Assembly: GCA_030706605.1 (NCBI GenBank)
Contig: JAUZOE010000001.1
Span: 186,001-250,000 of the forward strand
DNA length: 64,000 nt
Direction of reading: 5' to 3'
Source of the DNA: Bacteroidota bacterium
GTDB lineage: Bacteria; Bacteroidota; Bacteroidia; Chitinophagales; Chitinophagaceae
In this document: positions 20,469 to 29,906 of the stretch, piece after piece
How the letters are laid out: each line of letters begins with the position of its first letter
How positions within the stretch are numbered: position 1 is the stretch's first letter
The notes under the pieces: model-generated
Database searches by the model: none
Told to the model about the DNA's origin: nothing
Seen by the model: the letters and a program-made list of their open reading frames with translations, nothing else
Position numbers and translations under genes: made by a program

Positions 20469-20759
20469 TATTTACAGGACCAGGTTTTTAATCTCAAATC
20501 CTTGTTAGTCTATATTTACTTTTTTGCCTTTGTGCCTGTTCTACCTAATCCGATTGATTTCACAGTAATTGCATTTTCAGAAACTGAGAAAGCAAAGAAA
20601 AACTGCCGGGATGAAAAACCTACAGGTAATATTCCTGTTTCATAAATGATATTTCGTGTGGGAATTATACAACTAGTTTCCAAAATAGTGTAACAATCAC
20701 CGGATTGCACAACTTACTTTTACAGTATGAAGAACAATCATCATTTTTAAAATACAAAT

Positions 20760-20942
20760 ATGGAAGACACTTATCTATGGGTTTATAACATTATTGAAAG
20801 TTGCAATAATGATTTTCATTTTGGCTGCGCTGATATACTGATCTCATTATTTGTTAATAAATACAAGGAAGCCGACAGGGTTTCAGCACTTAAATTAATA
20901 CGGGAAGATAAATGGAATGCAGTTCATTCTGTATTAACCTAA
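20760..20942 (+). CDS. Small hypothetical ORF
   Basis: 60 aa with normal-looking composition (MEDTYLWVYNIIESCNNDFHFGCADILISLFVNKYKEADRVSALKLIREDKWNAVHSVLT); no family recognised. Confidence 0.35.
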   Translation: MEDTYLWVYNIIESCNNDFHFGCADILISLFVNKYKEADRVSALKLIREDKWNAVHSVLT

Positions 20943-20993
20943 GATAATGATTGCTTCTGTTCCTGGTTTAATAATAGTTCTATACATTAATTA

Positions 20994-22025
20994 CTATATA
21001 ACCTGATTTTGAAGACGTGGGTCTTTTGAGTGTATCGTTACCGGCCTGTTTTCAAATATTTCTGAACATCTTTCCAGCGTCTCCAGTTCAAGCCGATCCA
21101 TAGCTTCTTTGGTATAGAATGTCAAATGCGGAAAAAGGATTACGTTTTCCATTTGGTATAACTTTCTTAATGGATGATCCGATTGATTTAATGGTTCTGC
21201 GCTAAACACATCAAGGCCTGCCCCCGCAATCTGGTTATTCTCCAGAGCATTTAAAAGCGCCATTTCATCTATTAAAGCGCCGCGCGCAGAATTAATAATA
21301 ATCGCTGTTTTTTTCATCACTGACAATTCGTTTTTACCTATCAAATGCCGGGTCTCTTTATTCAAAACTGTATGCAATGAAATGAAATCACATTCCTTAA
21401 TCATCTCCCTGAGATCATCATACTTTTCAATCCCATTCGCAGCCAGATCTTCTTTAGTCGTAAAGGGATCATATCCTATCACTCTTGCCCTAAAGCCCAA
21501 ACCAGCCATCCTGGCCATGCTGGCCCCTATCCTGCCACAACCAATTATGCCGAGTGTTTTTTCAGCAATATCCATTCCCAGCCATTTCTGAGTAGGCCAC
21601 GCCCATTCATTTTGGTTCATTTGCTTTTGTATGGCCGGCAACTTTTTGGCAAGGGCAATCAGCATCGCAAATGCTCCTTCTGCCACTGTTTCTTCTGCGT
21701 ATGCCGGAATATTTACAACTACTATTCCTTTTTGATATGCCGCCGGTATGTCAATGGCATCTATTCCTACGCCATATTTCACGATGGCTTTAAGCCTGGT
21801 TGCCGCATTGATGATGTTCTTTGTAATGGGAGTATAGCACATCAATAGTATATCACAATCCTTTATTTCTTCACAGAGTTTTTCTTCAGATACTCCATCG
21901 GGGAGCAGTATTAAATGATGCCCGCTTTCCCTCAGCGTTTTATCTACAAGTGGAGTTTCAAGCTCCATATCAGTTCTGATTATCTTCATTTGTTTTAAAA
22001 TTGTTAATGAACGGCCTTCGTTCAT
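20994..22025 (-). CDS. D-2-hydroxyacid dehydrogenase family (C-terminal-binding-protein/phosphoglycerate dehydrogenase-like)
   Basis: GIIGCGRIGASMARMA NAD-binding motif, NSARGALIDEMAL, ENVILFPHLTFYTKEA. Confidence 0.9.
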   Translation of the reverse strand: MNEGRSLTILKQMKIIRTDMELETPLVDKTLRESGHHLILLPDGVSEEKLCEEIKDCDILLMCYTPITKNIINAATRLKAIVKYGVGIDAIDIPAAYQKGIVVVNIPAYAEETVAEGAFAMLIALAKKLPAIQKQMNQNEWAWPTQKWLGMDIAEKTLGIIGCGRIGASMARMAGLGFRARVIGYDPFTTKEDLAANGIEKYDDLREMIKECDFISLHTVLNKETRHLIGKNELSVMKKTAIIINSARGALIDEMALLNALENNQIAGAGLDVFSAEPLNQSDHPLRKLYQMENVILFPHLTFYTKEAMDRLELETLERCSEIFENRPVTIHSKDPRLQNQVI

Positions 22026-22219
22026 GCCGGGAACGGAAACCCAAATAAAAAATAAAAATACAGGTTAACGATTAAAAATCAGTTCGGTACAGAAAAGAAA
22101 TGTTTTGGGATAAGCAGATTACGCAAATCCATGACAGGTCCTCAATTTTCTGTTTCTATTTTGTTATAACTTTAATCAAGCATTGCTAATATCTTATTCA
22201 CTATTTCAAATAAATTATT

Positions 22220-23263
22220 ATGAACAGAATTACCCCCGATCATTCGCCTCATAAATTTATTGCCCACCAGGTAAAATGCAAATTTTGGAAACTTCGCATT
22301 GGAAGCCTTTTTTTGTTCTTATTATTTTTTCCCGGCACGGGATGTATTGCCCAACAACCCAAATTGCTGGCTCTTTCCAAAGGCGACCATACATTGGCAA
22401 TTGTAGATCCGGCTATGCTAAAAGTTATTACACGGGTGCCTGTAGGTTCCGATCCACATGAAGTTATTGCCTCATCCGATGGAAAGACGGCGTATGTTTC
22501 AATTTATGGTGGCGGCAGTTTACATGAGATCAATGTAATAGACCTTGTAACACAAAAACCTTTATTCAATATTGACACAAGGCCATTATTTGGACCACAC
22601 GGACTGGCTTTTGCTGATGGTAAAATTTGGTTCTCTGCGGAAGGTTCCAAAAGTGTAGGACGTTATGACCCTCAAACAAAAAAACTGGATTGGTGCATGG
22701 GTACAGGCCAGGACCGCACCCACATGATTTACGTAACGCCTGACGGGCAAAAGGTATATACTACCAATGTAAATTCAGGAAGTGTAAGCCTGTTGACAGC
22801 CGGCACACGCCAGGAATGGACGCAAACAGTGATTCCGGTTTCCAAAGGCTCGGAAGGATTTGATGTATCGCCTGACGGCAAACAATTATGGACCGCCTCT
22901 GCGGATGATGGAAGCATTGCCATCATTGACCTGGCAGCCCAAAAGGTAGTTGCAAAAATTGATACTAAAATTTTAGGAGCCAACAGGCTGAAGTTTACCC
23001 CAGACGGAAAACGGGTACTGGTTTCAAGCCTGGGTGCCGGCAATTTGTATGTTTTTGATGTAGTGTCGCATAAAGAACTGAAACAAATAAACATTGGCCA
23101 CGGCGGAGCGGGAATATTAATAACACCTAACGGATCGAGAGCATTTGTGGGATGCACACCTGATAATTATGTGGCTGTCATCGATCTTAAAACTTTGGAA
23201 GTAATAGCGCATATTGATGTTGGCAGCAACCCTGATGGGCTTGCCTGGGCAGTAACGTATTAA
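22220..23263 (+). CDS. YncE-like / YVTN beta-propeller repeat protein, secreted
   Basis: 347 aa; repeated blades with VIDLxxxKVVAxIDT and xPDGKxxxV patterns. Confidence 0.88.
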   Translation: MNRITPDHSPHKFIAHQVKCKFWKLRIGSLFLFLLFFPGTGCIAQQPKLLALSKGDHTLAIVDPAMLKVITRVPVGSDPHEVIASSDGKTAYVSIYGGGSLHEINVIDLVTQKPLFNIDTRPLFGPHGLAFADGKIWFSAEGSKSVGRYDPQTKKLDWCMGTGQDRTHMIYVTPDGQKVYTTNVNSGSVSLLTAGTRQEWTQTVIPVSKGSEGFDVSPDGKQLWTASADDGSIAIIDLAAQKVVAKIDTKILGANRLKFTPDGKRVLVSSLGAGNLYVFDVVSHKELKQINIGHGGAGILITPNGSRAFVGCTPDNYVAVIDLKTLEVIAHIDVGSNPDGLAWAVTY

Positions 23264-23476
23264 CCAGCTTTGAATTCAACAATTATCAAACTTTCCCGAT
23301 TATTTCTAAATTAATCAACGCGAATTTATGCAAATGGTGATTTAACAGATGTTCGCGCAGACAACTTTCTAACCAAACAGCAAATCTTATGCAGTATGGG
23401 CATGGCTAACACACAAGGCTACCTGACAAATACTGGGCCATGAAACTTTTTTTATTGCAGGAAGTCAGTAGCTATT

Positions 23477-25789
23477 CTACTTTTCAAGTCCCCAATTTCT
23501 GTTTGGCTTATCAGACATTACTAATACAAGAGTACCCCCTTTTATTATATCTTTATAATCAATAAAACATTTGCCATATTCCTTTCCATTTAACTTCGCG
23601 GACTGTATATAAATATTTTTGGGGCTATTATTGACAGTGATGATGCTGAATTTTTTAGATTGTTTTCCTGCAAGAATATCAACCCAGTCAAATGATGGAC
23701 TCGTTATTTCGAATCGGGTAGCACCGGGACATACAGGATATATCCCTGACGATGACAATACGTACCAGGCTGACATTTGTCCTACATCTTCATCACCTAC
23801 GAGGCCATTTACCGAATAAGCTTTGTCGCAAATAAACCGCACCCACTTTTGCGTTTTCCATGGCTCTCCTAAATAGTTAAATAGGTAAGGAACATGATGC
23901 ACCGGTTCGTTCGAATGATTGTAATATTCATTCCATTGAAAATCCGCAGGCGTTTTTTCAAAGAAATTATCCAAATCGGCAATTACTTTTTCTCTGCCTC
24001 CCATCAATGAAATCAACCCGGGAATATCGAATGGCACAAACCATCCTTGCTGGTACAAGTTCGACTCTACGCAACCATAATTAAATGTCAAGCGCCCCTT
24101 CGCTGGCCATGGCATGAAATTTCCATTAGCCAGCCGTGGACGAAAACTATTTTTTTCTTTGTCGAAAATATTTTTATACGACATAGAGAGTAACTTATAT
24201 TTCTTTTCATCCGCGGGTTTCTTAAGTTGCCTTGCCAACTCAGAAAGGCACCACTCACTGTAAGCATATTCTAGAGTTTCAGAAACAGATTTTGGCGTAT
24301 ACCCTAACGGGCTATTTCCAAATTTGTCGCAGGTATTCTTTGCAAACCGATAGGCATCTTCAATATTATAGCTACGGAGTCCCTTTGCATAGGCATCGGC
24401 CAATACAGAAACAGCAGGATTACCCACCATGCATCCGCTGTATGCATTCAGAAATTCCCAGCGTTCCAGGTAGTCTTTTCCACTTTCATCAGCAAGGGTA
24501 ACCAGGGAATTGATCATATCGGTTACTACCTTCGGATTAATGATAGTTTGCAGTGGCATCTGGCTGCGAAATACATCCCAACCACTAAAAATGGTTCGCT
24601 TGGTAAAAGCATTGGTATGATGAATTTTATTATCCCCACCCATATATTCACCATCTACATCCGTAAAAATGCGGGGGTCAATCATGGTGTGATATAGGGC
24701 AGTGTAAAAGACAATTTTTTGATCTTTATTTTTAGTTTGTATGGTTATTTTACTGAGCGCTTTATTCCATGAATTATGTGCTTCTTCACGAATTTTATCA
24801 AAGTCCCAACCTGTAATTTCTGCCTCCAGGTTTTTTTCTGCTCCATCCATACTCACGAATGAAATTCCGGACTTAAGCAGTACCTGCTCATTTTTGGTTG
24901 TTGAAAATTCAGTATAAAACCCCAGGTGTTTCCCTTCAAATTCGCGAATGCCAGGGATTACTTTTGCCTTTGCAATTCGTTGCTGGTAAGCCACGCTTTC
25001 TACATCTTCCCTTTTTCTTTGGATATTATCCGGAATATCGGCGCTCCAAACGCCATAATTCACCATGGGTTTAGAGAATTGGGCATAAAAATAAACCGTA
25101 TAATCTGCATGGCCACTACCATTGCCCCAACCACCACCTTCTGGTGTACATTTCATCCATCCGGAAATAGTGCTGTCATTGATCACTTTCACATACTGAA
25201 GTGTAGAGGTTCCTCCTACACGCCTGGCCAGGTCTATCTGAATCCGGGATTGTTGATTCTGCGGGAAGGTAAATCGCAAAATCCCGCTATGTGGAGCCGC
25301 TGTTAACTCTGCCTTTATATCGTAGTCACTTAGTTGAACTGTATAATAACCAGGTTTTGCTTTTTCACTTTCTTTATTGAAACGGGAGCGATACCCCTCA
25401 TCAGGATTTTCCAATGTGCCGGCAGATGTCTCTAGCGGTCCGGTGGTGGGCATCACCAAAAAATTGCCAAGGTCTCCATACCAACCTACTCCACTCATTT
25501 GGGTAAATGCAAATCCCTCAATACTGGTATGCTCATTACTATATCCTGAACCATTATCACCACCGGTAATCGTGTTGGGGCTGAGCTGAACCATTCCGAA
25601 AGGAGTGGTGGCACCGGGAAACGTTTTTCCCCATCCAAAAGGAGGCTTGCCGCTTGTGCTGGCCCCTATGAAAGGATTTACATAATCGGCAGGGCTCATA
25701 ACGGGTGTATGATTTCCCTGGGCCATGGCACCTGCTCCCAGCAACCAAAAGATTAAGATAGTAGCTGGATATTTAGAACTAATGCGCAT
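23477..25789 (-). CDS. GH92 family glycosyl hydrolase (alpha-mannosidase-like)
   Basis: 770 aa; DYVNPFIGASTSG, PGATTPFGMVQLSPNT, FSGWDVFRSQMPL, GDEDVGQMSAWYVLSSSGIYPVCPG. Confidence 0.93.
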   Translation of the reverse strand: MRISSKYPATILIFWLLGAGAMAQGNHTPVMSPADYVNPFIGASTSGKPPFGWGKTFPGATTPFGMVQLSPNTITGGDNGSGYSNEHTSIEGFAFTQMSGVGWYGDLGNFLVMPTTGPLETSAGTLENPDEGYRSRFNKESEKAKPGYYTVQLSDYDIKAELTAAPHSGILRFTFPQNQQSRIQIDLARRVGGTSTLQYVKVINDSTISGWMKCTPEGGGWGNGSGHADYTVYFYAQFSKPMVNYGVWSADIPDNIQRKREDVESVAYQQRIAKAKVIPGIREFEGKHLGFYTEFSTTKNEQVLLKSGISFVSMDGAEKNLEAEITGWDFDKIREEAHNSWNKALSKITIQTKNKDQKIVFYTALYHTMIDPRIFTDVDGEYMGGDNKIHHTNAFTKRTIFSGWDVFRSQMPLQTIINPKVVTDMINSLVTLADESGKDYLERWEFLNAYSGCMVGNPAVSVLADAYAKGLRSYNIEDAYRFAKNTCDKFGNSPLGYTPKSVSETLEYAYSEWCLSELARQLKKPADEKKYKLLSMSYKNIFDKEKNSFRPRLANGNFMPWPAKGRLTFNYGCVESNLYQQGWFVPFDIPGLISLMGGREKVIADLDNFFEKTPADFQWNEYYNHSNEPVHHVPYLFNYLGEPWKTQKWVRFICDKAYSVNGLVGDEDVGQMSAWYVLSSSGIYPVCPGATRFEITSPSFDWVDILAGKQSKKFSIITVNNSPKNIYIQSAKLNGKEYGKCFIDYKDIIKGGTLVLVMSDKPNRNWGLEK

Positions 25790-25817
25790 ATTTAAAAAAT
25801 TAATTTTCTGGTAGCAA

Positions 25818-25900
25818 TTTTATATTCGTTCAGCCAACAACGTTAGCCTAATTGAAAATCTTTAAATGAAGATATGTACAATTGATGAATAATGAAAGGT
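25818..25900. repeat. Intergenic repeat family A, copy 1
   Basis: attttatattcgttcagccaacaacgttagcctaattgaaaatctttaaatgaagatatgtacaattgatgaataatgaaaggt aligns with 27530-27612. Confidence 0.7.
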
Positions 25901-26015
25901 TGCTGGGCTTCTGTTGATTGGATTATAAAAGATGAGGATTTGCAGGTTTGCCAGGATAGCAGCAAACCGCTTTGTTATGTGAATACACAACAATATAATA
26001 AATATAACAGATGTT

Positions 26016-26651
26016 TTACAAAACCATAAAGTAGTCCAATGGCAATCTATAAGGTTTTGCATTTTCTAAACAAAGCCCATTAATATTGTCTACTAAACTT
26101 TTTATATCTTCCTCTATATTGTCATAACTGATTTGCTGTTCTTTTACTTCGAAGGAATCTACAAAATTATTGATGTGAGGCATCATGTCTTTAAATTCTT
26201 CCATAATAACTGTATTAATCATGGCGAGGTATTTTCGTAACATTACTAAGTCATTATATGTCCTTGGAGCATTATATTGCCCAAGCATATAGAAACTGAA
26301 TTCATCTCCATCAACGCGAAAATTGTGAGCAATCATATGGTTTCGGTATTGCCTTAATTCTTTCCATTCATCCAATTTTTTGAAAGCTGGTCTAGCAATT
26401 TTTTTTATTTGCAGAATCCTCTCATGAAATTCAGGCTCTGAATTTAGTAAAAACTTTTTGTTGTATTCATCTAAAAAGGAGCACGTGTTTAAAATTATTG
26501 TATTGTAAAGGGCAACATAATGAGCCTTATCTTTAAGATTCCATTCATTTTGTTTTCTTCCGCGATAATCCAAGTCTACCATGAATTCCATTAGATATTT
26601 TATGTCCTGAGTATACCTCAAAAAGATATAAAGACTTTCATATAATTTCAC
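26016..26651 (-). CDS. Hypothetical protein
   Basis: 211-aa intact ORF with no overlapping competitor; no family recognised. Confidence 0.65.
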   Translation of the reverse strand: MKLYESLYIFLRYTQDIKYLMEFMVDLDYRGRKQNEWNLKDKAHYVALYNTIILNTCSFLDEYNKKFLLNSEPEFHERILQIKKIARPAFKKLDEWKELRQYRNHMIAHNFRVDGDEFSFYMLGQYNAPRTYNDLVMLRKYLAMINTVIMEEFKDMMPHINNFVDSFEVKEQQISYDNIEEDIKSLVDNINGLCLENAKPYRLPLDYFMVL

Positions 26652-26701
26652 ATCAATCTATTTAAATGAAGGTTAAATGAATTTGAAACCTCTCCCCGGC
26701 C

Positions 26702-26819
26702 GTGTTCTCTACTCCAAGGCCTTGAGTATTTGAAGAATACAGCTACATCAATTTACTTCCGATTATCATATATATATTACAGCCTAAGTTAATCATTTTT
26801 ATTACTCTTTTAGATAGAT
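26702..26819. repeat. Intergenic repeat family B, copy 1
   Basis: ...cagctacatcaatttacttccgattatcatatatatattacagcctaagttaatcatttttattactcttttagat aligns with 29696-29811. Confidence 0.75.
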
Positions 26820-26823
26820 TGAA

Positions 26824-27489
26824 TTAGTAGAAGTTTTTTGTCTCGTCCTTACTGATTTTTGATAATGAAACTAAATATTCGCCAACACTTCTAAAATTTC
26901 CTTGTCGTTTTTCACTGGGCGTCCAACGTGTAACCATGTGATATTTGTTATCCTTGAAAATTTCAATTATCCATTCTGAACCGTCCTTTCCATCTTCGTC
27001 TCGTTTTTCTGTCGCTAAATTCCAAAATCCCATGGCATTGATTTTTTGTATTAGTAGATTGTATTCGTTTATTGTAATGTTGATTGCTGTGTCAAAAAGT
27101 ATTTGTCCAGGGAAATAACCGCCCGCACCATTACAAACTTTAGTAAATAGTTTGATTATCTCGCCTTGTTTTTCAAGTCTTATTGAAACTGGATGGTGAA
27201 ATGTTCTTAACCATGTAAACCGATAGATTTCTTTGTCCCCTTGATAGCATTTCAGAATAGGTTCTTTTAAGGCAAATAGCATTTTTGAATACCATGTATT
27301 TACAAATGTGTCAAGAGCGTCTTTAGTAGTGTCTTTCCAATTGCTTTTCGCCTTAAAATAAAATACTGTGCTGTCAAGTGGTAAAGGCAGCACGTCAAAC
27401 TTATTATCTGAATGAACAGCTTTGCTGCCCTGTGTCGCACAAGAAGCATTAAGAAAAACTATTGTCAATATGGAAAGTAGAGTTCTCAA
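26824..27489 (-). CDS. Hypothetical lipoprotein
   Basis: 221 aa; lipobox MRTLLSILTIVFLNASCATQGSK; no family recognised. Confidence 0.65.
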   Translation of the reverse strand: MRTLLSILTIVFLNASCATQGSKAVHSDNKFDVLPLPLDSTVFYFKAKSNWKDTTKDALDTFVNTWYSKMLFALKEPILKCYQGDKEIYRFTWLRTFHHPVSIRLEKQGEIIKLFTKVCNGAGGYFPGQILFDTAINITINEYNLLIQKINAMGFWNLATEKRDEDGKDGSEWIIEIFKDNKYHMVTRWTPSEKRQGNFRSVGEYLVSLSKISKDETKNFY

Positions 27490-27529
27490 AATTTTGCAGC
27501 TAAAGTGAGGGCCTGATGCTGTGCTGGAA

Positions 27530-27612
27530 ATTTATATTCCTCAACCCACAACGTTAGCCCAGTTGAAAAACTATTGATGAAGATAAGTACAAATGCTGAA
27601 TATTGAAAGTCA
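27530..27612. repeat. Intergenic repeat family A, copy 2
   Basis: aatttatattcctcaacccacaacgttagcccagttgaaaaactattgatgaagataagtacaaatgctgaatattgaaagt; aligns with 25818-25900. Confidence 0.7.
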
Positions 27613-27718
27613 GCCAGCATAGTCGCATGTACCACAGCAATGGCACTCAGAAAACGTACAGTAAAATAAAGAAAGACCGCCGAAGCAGTCTTTACAATAA
27701 AAAGCTTTATGGTGCATG

Positions 27719-28338
27719 TTAAGCAGCTATCCTGCTGATAACATCGCTATACATCAGTTGGTCTTTGCAACCTACTGCTACTACCAGGCAATTGTATTTG
27801 GTGCCGGGTGCCAGGTTATTAATTACGCAACTCGATTTGCTGCTCATGACACTCTTCCAGTTGCCAAGCGCCATCTCTTCATCTGTTGCATATTTAAAAA
27901 CATAAGTGACCACACCCTGCTGCGCCTCTACCCTGGGAACAGCTCGCCGGGATTAGACCCGATCTCTACCCTGAAGTTTTCAGGTTTTTGAATCGGGGGC
28001 TGGGGAGACGGGGTTTTGCCAATACTGAAGCCGGAACTGATGGCTTTCACCTTGTCGCCCGCTGATTGAAACAGCACATAGGCCGACCACAAGTGAAGAG
28101 CATCTACCAGCGCCTCGCGTACCTGGTTTTTGATGGCAATTTTCAGGCGGTCACCATCCTTCCTTTCACTGAGCGCCGTAGTGAAATTTGCAATAAGCAC
28201 ACCCATATCAGCCACGGTAGGCACAGGAGCAGGGAAGCAACTGTTCTCTGTCATGGAAATTAAAATTTTGTTTGATTTTGTCTCAAGATTGGGATCAGAC
28301 ATTCGAATGAACCCATTGAGGATTTTTAGTATATTCAT
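27719..28338 (-). pseudogene. Fibronectin type III-like domain protein disrupted by a frameshift
   Basis: KPENFRVEIGSNPGELF (frame 1) continues as RVEAQQGVVTYVFKYATDEEMALGNWKSVMSSKSSCVINNLAPGTKYNCLVVAVGCKDQLMYSDVISRIAA* (frame 2) across about 27940. Confidence 0.8.
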
Positions 28339-28607
28339 AATTGAATTGGGTTTAAGAAAATGAAAAAATTGGGTTTAAAGCTTTGTCATAAAACTGTCAT
28401 AATTAATTTTTTATTGTGTATAATATTTGAGCATAATCAGTTATGCATTAAAGTAAAGATAATGATGACGCCAAAAGCCCTGTTGGAGGGTTTATAAGTT
28501 TTTGAAAACTAAAAACATCCGTTTTTTTTTAAAGAGACAAATAAGGATAAAAAAAATATATAACTGAATTAAAAAAAATTTTGAATGGCCCCGTTTTGGA
28601 GGCTATT

Positions 28608-28733
28608 TTCTCTGAAAACATTGTCTCATGTAATCAAAACATACCTCTCTGCAGTGAATACGAAGCTCCATGTAATGAAAACATACTCCCATGTTTTCAA
28701 TGCAAAGCCTTATGTTTTGAAGAAAATGCGTTG
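28608..28733 (+). repeat. Six tandem degenerate 21-nt units encoding a cysteine-led heptad repeat
   Basis: Units at 28608, 28629, 28650, 28671, 28692, 28713; peptide FSENIVS/CNQNIPL/CSEYEAP/CNENILP/CFQCKAL/CFEENAL. Confidence 0.8.
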
Positions 28734-28945
28734 AGAAAAAGCGTGTGTGGTGAGGGACATATACCCGGCACAAGCATAGCTTAATGCGCAAGGCTATGGA
28801 ACAAAGCGTCCGCTAAGGACATTTTTATTATACCTGGACTAACAGGAAAAATGTTTTATATTTACTGTATATACGAGTTAACTCTAAGCGTGATTGCCGC
28901 TCGAATCATATTGACATTTATTTATAATATTAAAAATACAAACAC

Positions 28946-29623
28946 ATGAAAACAAGAATTTTTTTTATGTTGTTAACCGTCACATCATTGATGTTGTCCA
29001 TTAATCTTCGTGCTCAGGAAAGAATGGTTCGTGGAGTAGTAACAACATTCGACAGCATACCCTTAATCGGAGCATCTGTAATAGCACAGAATACAAAACA
29101 AGAAGTTTTAACTGATTCTTTGGGTAACTTTTCAATCAGATGTAAAAACAATGATAAATTAAAAGTATCCGCCCACGGATTTTATAACCAGGATGTGAAA
29201 TTAACCGGCAAAATCAAATTTGCAGCTATCAATCTGAAACTAAAACCGGGCGAAAAAGAACGTGAATTTGCCATCGGTTATGGCCATGTGGCCGATACAG
29301 ACAGGCTCAATTCTGTAACCGATATAAATAAAAATGATTTTGATTTTTCAAACTACCATAATATTCTTGACCTGATAAAGGCAAGATGCCCTGGAGTATA
29401 TGTGTATGACAATGCATATATAGTAAGTCGTGGAATCAACTCCATTAACACCCGAGACAATTCAACACTTGTTCTTGTTAATGGCATTCCATATACTGTT
29501 CCAAATTTGAAATCTATTGCGCCCTCTCAGGTAAAGAGTATTGACTATATTAAAGATGCGGGAGCTGCTATATACGGAGCAAGAGGGGCTAACGGAGTTA
29601 TTCTTATTGAGCTCAAGAAGTGA
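28946..29623 (+). CDS. Stand-alone carboxypeptidase-regulatory-like + TonB-receptor plug domain protein (no beta-barrel)
   Basis: 225 aa; signal peptide, VRGVVTTFDSIPLIGASVIAQNTKQEVLTDSLGNFSI..., then STLVLVNGIPYT...SQVKSIDYIKDAGAAIYGARGANGVILIELKK*. Confidence 0.85.
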   Translation: MKTRIFFMLLTVTSLMLSINLRAQERMVRGVVTTFDSIPLIGASVIAQNTKQEVLTDSLGNFSIRCKNNDKLKVSAHGFYNQDVKLTGKIKFAAINLKLKPGEKEREFAIGYGHVADTDRLNSVTDINKNDFDFSNYHNILDLIKARCPGVYVYDNAYIVSRGINSINTRDNSTLVLVNGIPYTVPNLKSIAPSQVKSIDYIKDAGAAIYGARGANGVILIELKK

Positions 29624-29695
29624 GACGAGAAATAAGGTTAGTTACCCAATCTTGAACACTTGATTTAAATACTTCCTAATTATCCATCTCAGGTC

Positions 29696-29811
29696 TTGTC
29701 TCTACTCCCCTCTTTGTGCGGTTGCAGGACACTGCTGCATCAATTCACTACCCGATTATCAAATATATATTACAGCCTAAGATAATCATTTTTATTATCT
29801 TTTAGATTCAT
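29696..29811. repeat. Intergenic repeat family B, copy 2
   Basis: ...ctgctgcatcaattcactacccgattatcaaatatatattacagcctaagataatcatttttattatcttttagat; aligns with 26702-26819. Confidence 0.75.
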
Positions 29812-29906
29812 CGGTCGTGTACTGCCGGGCTTCAAGCCATGGAGTAGTAACGCTATATAAAGTATCAATTTTAGATATTTTTTTAGTGCCATTACTTTTC
29901 AGTATC

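Noticed and set aside
20516-20710. 64-aa minus-strand ORF
   Set aside because: The C-terminal string ITVKSIGLGRTGTKAKK looks like the tail of a larger enzyme, but there is too little sequence to call a relic.
28603-28791. 62-aa reverse ORF across the Cys-heptad array
   Set aside because: Also Cys-periodic, but this follows from the 21-nt repeat; the + frame has the more regular heptads.
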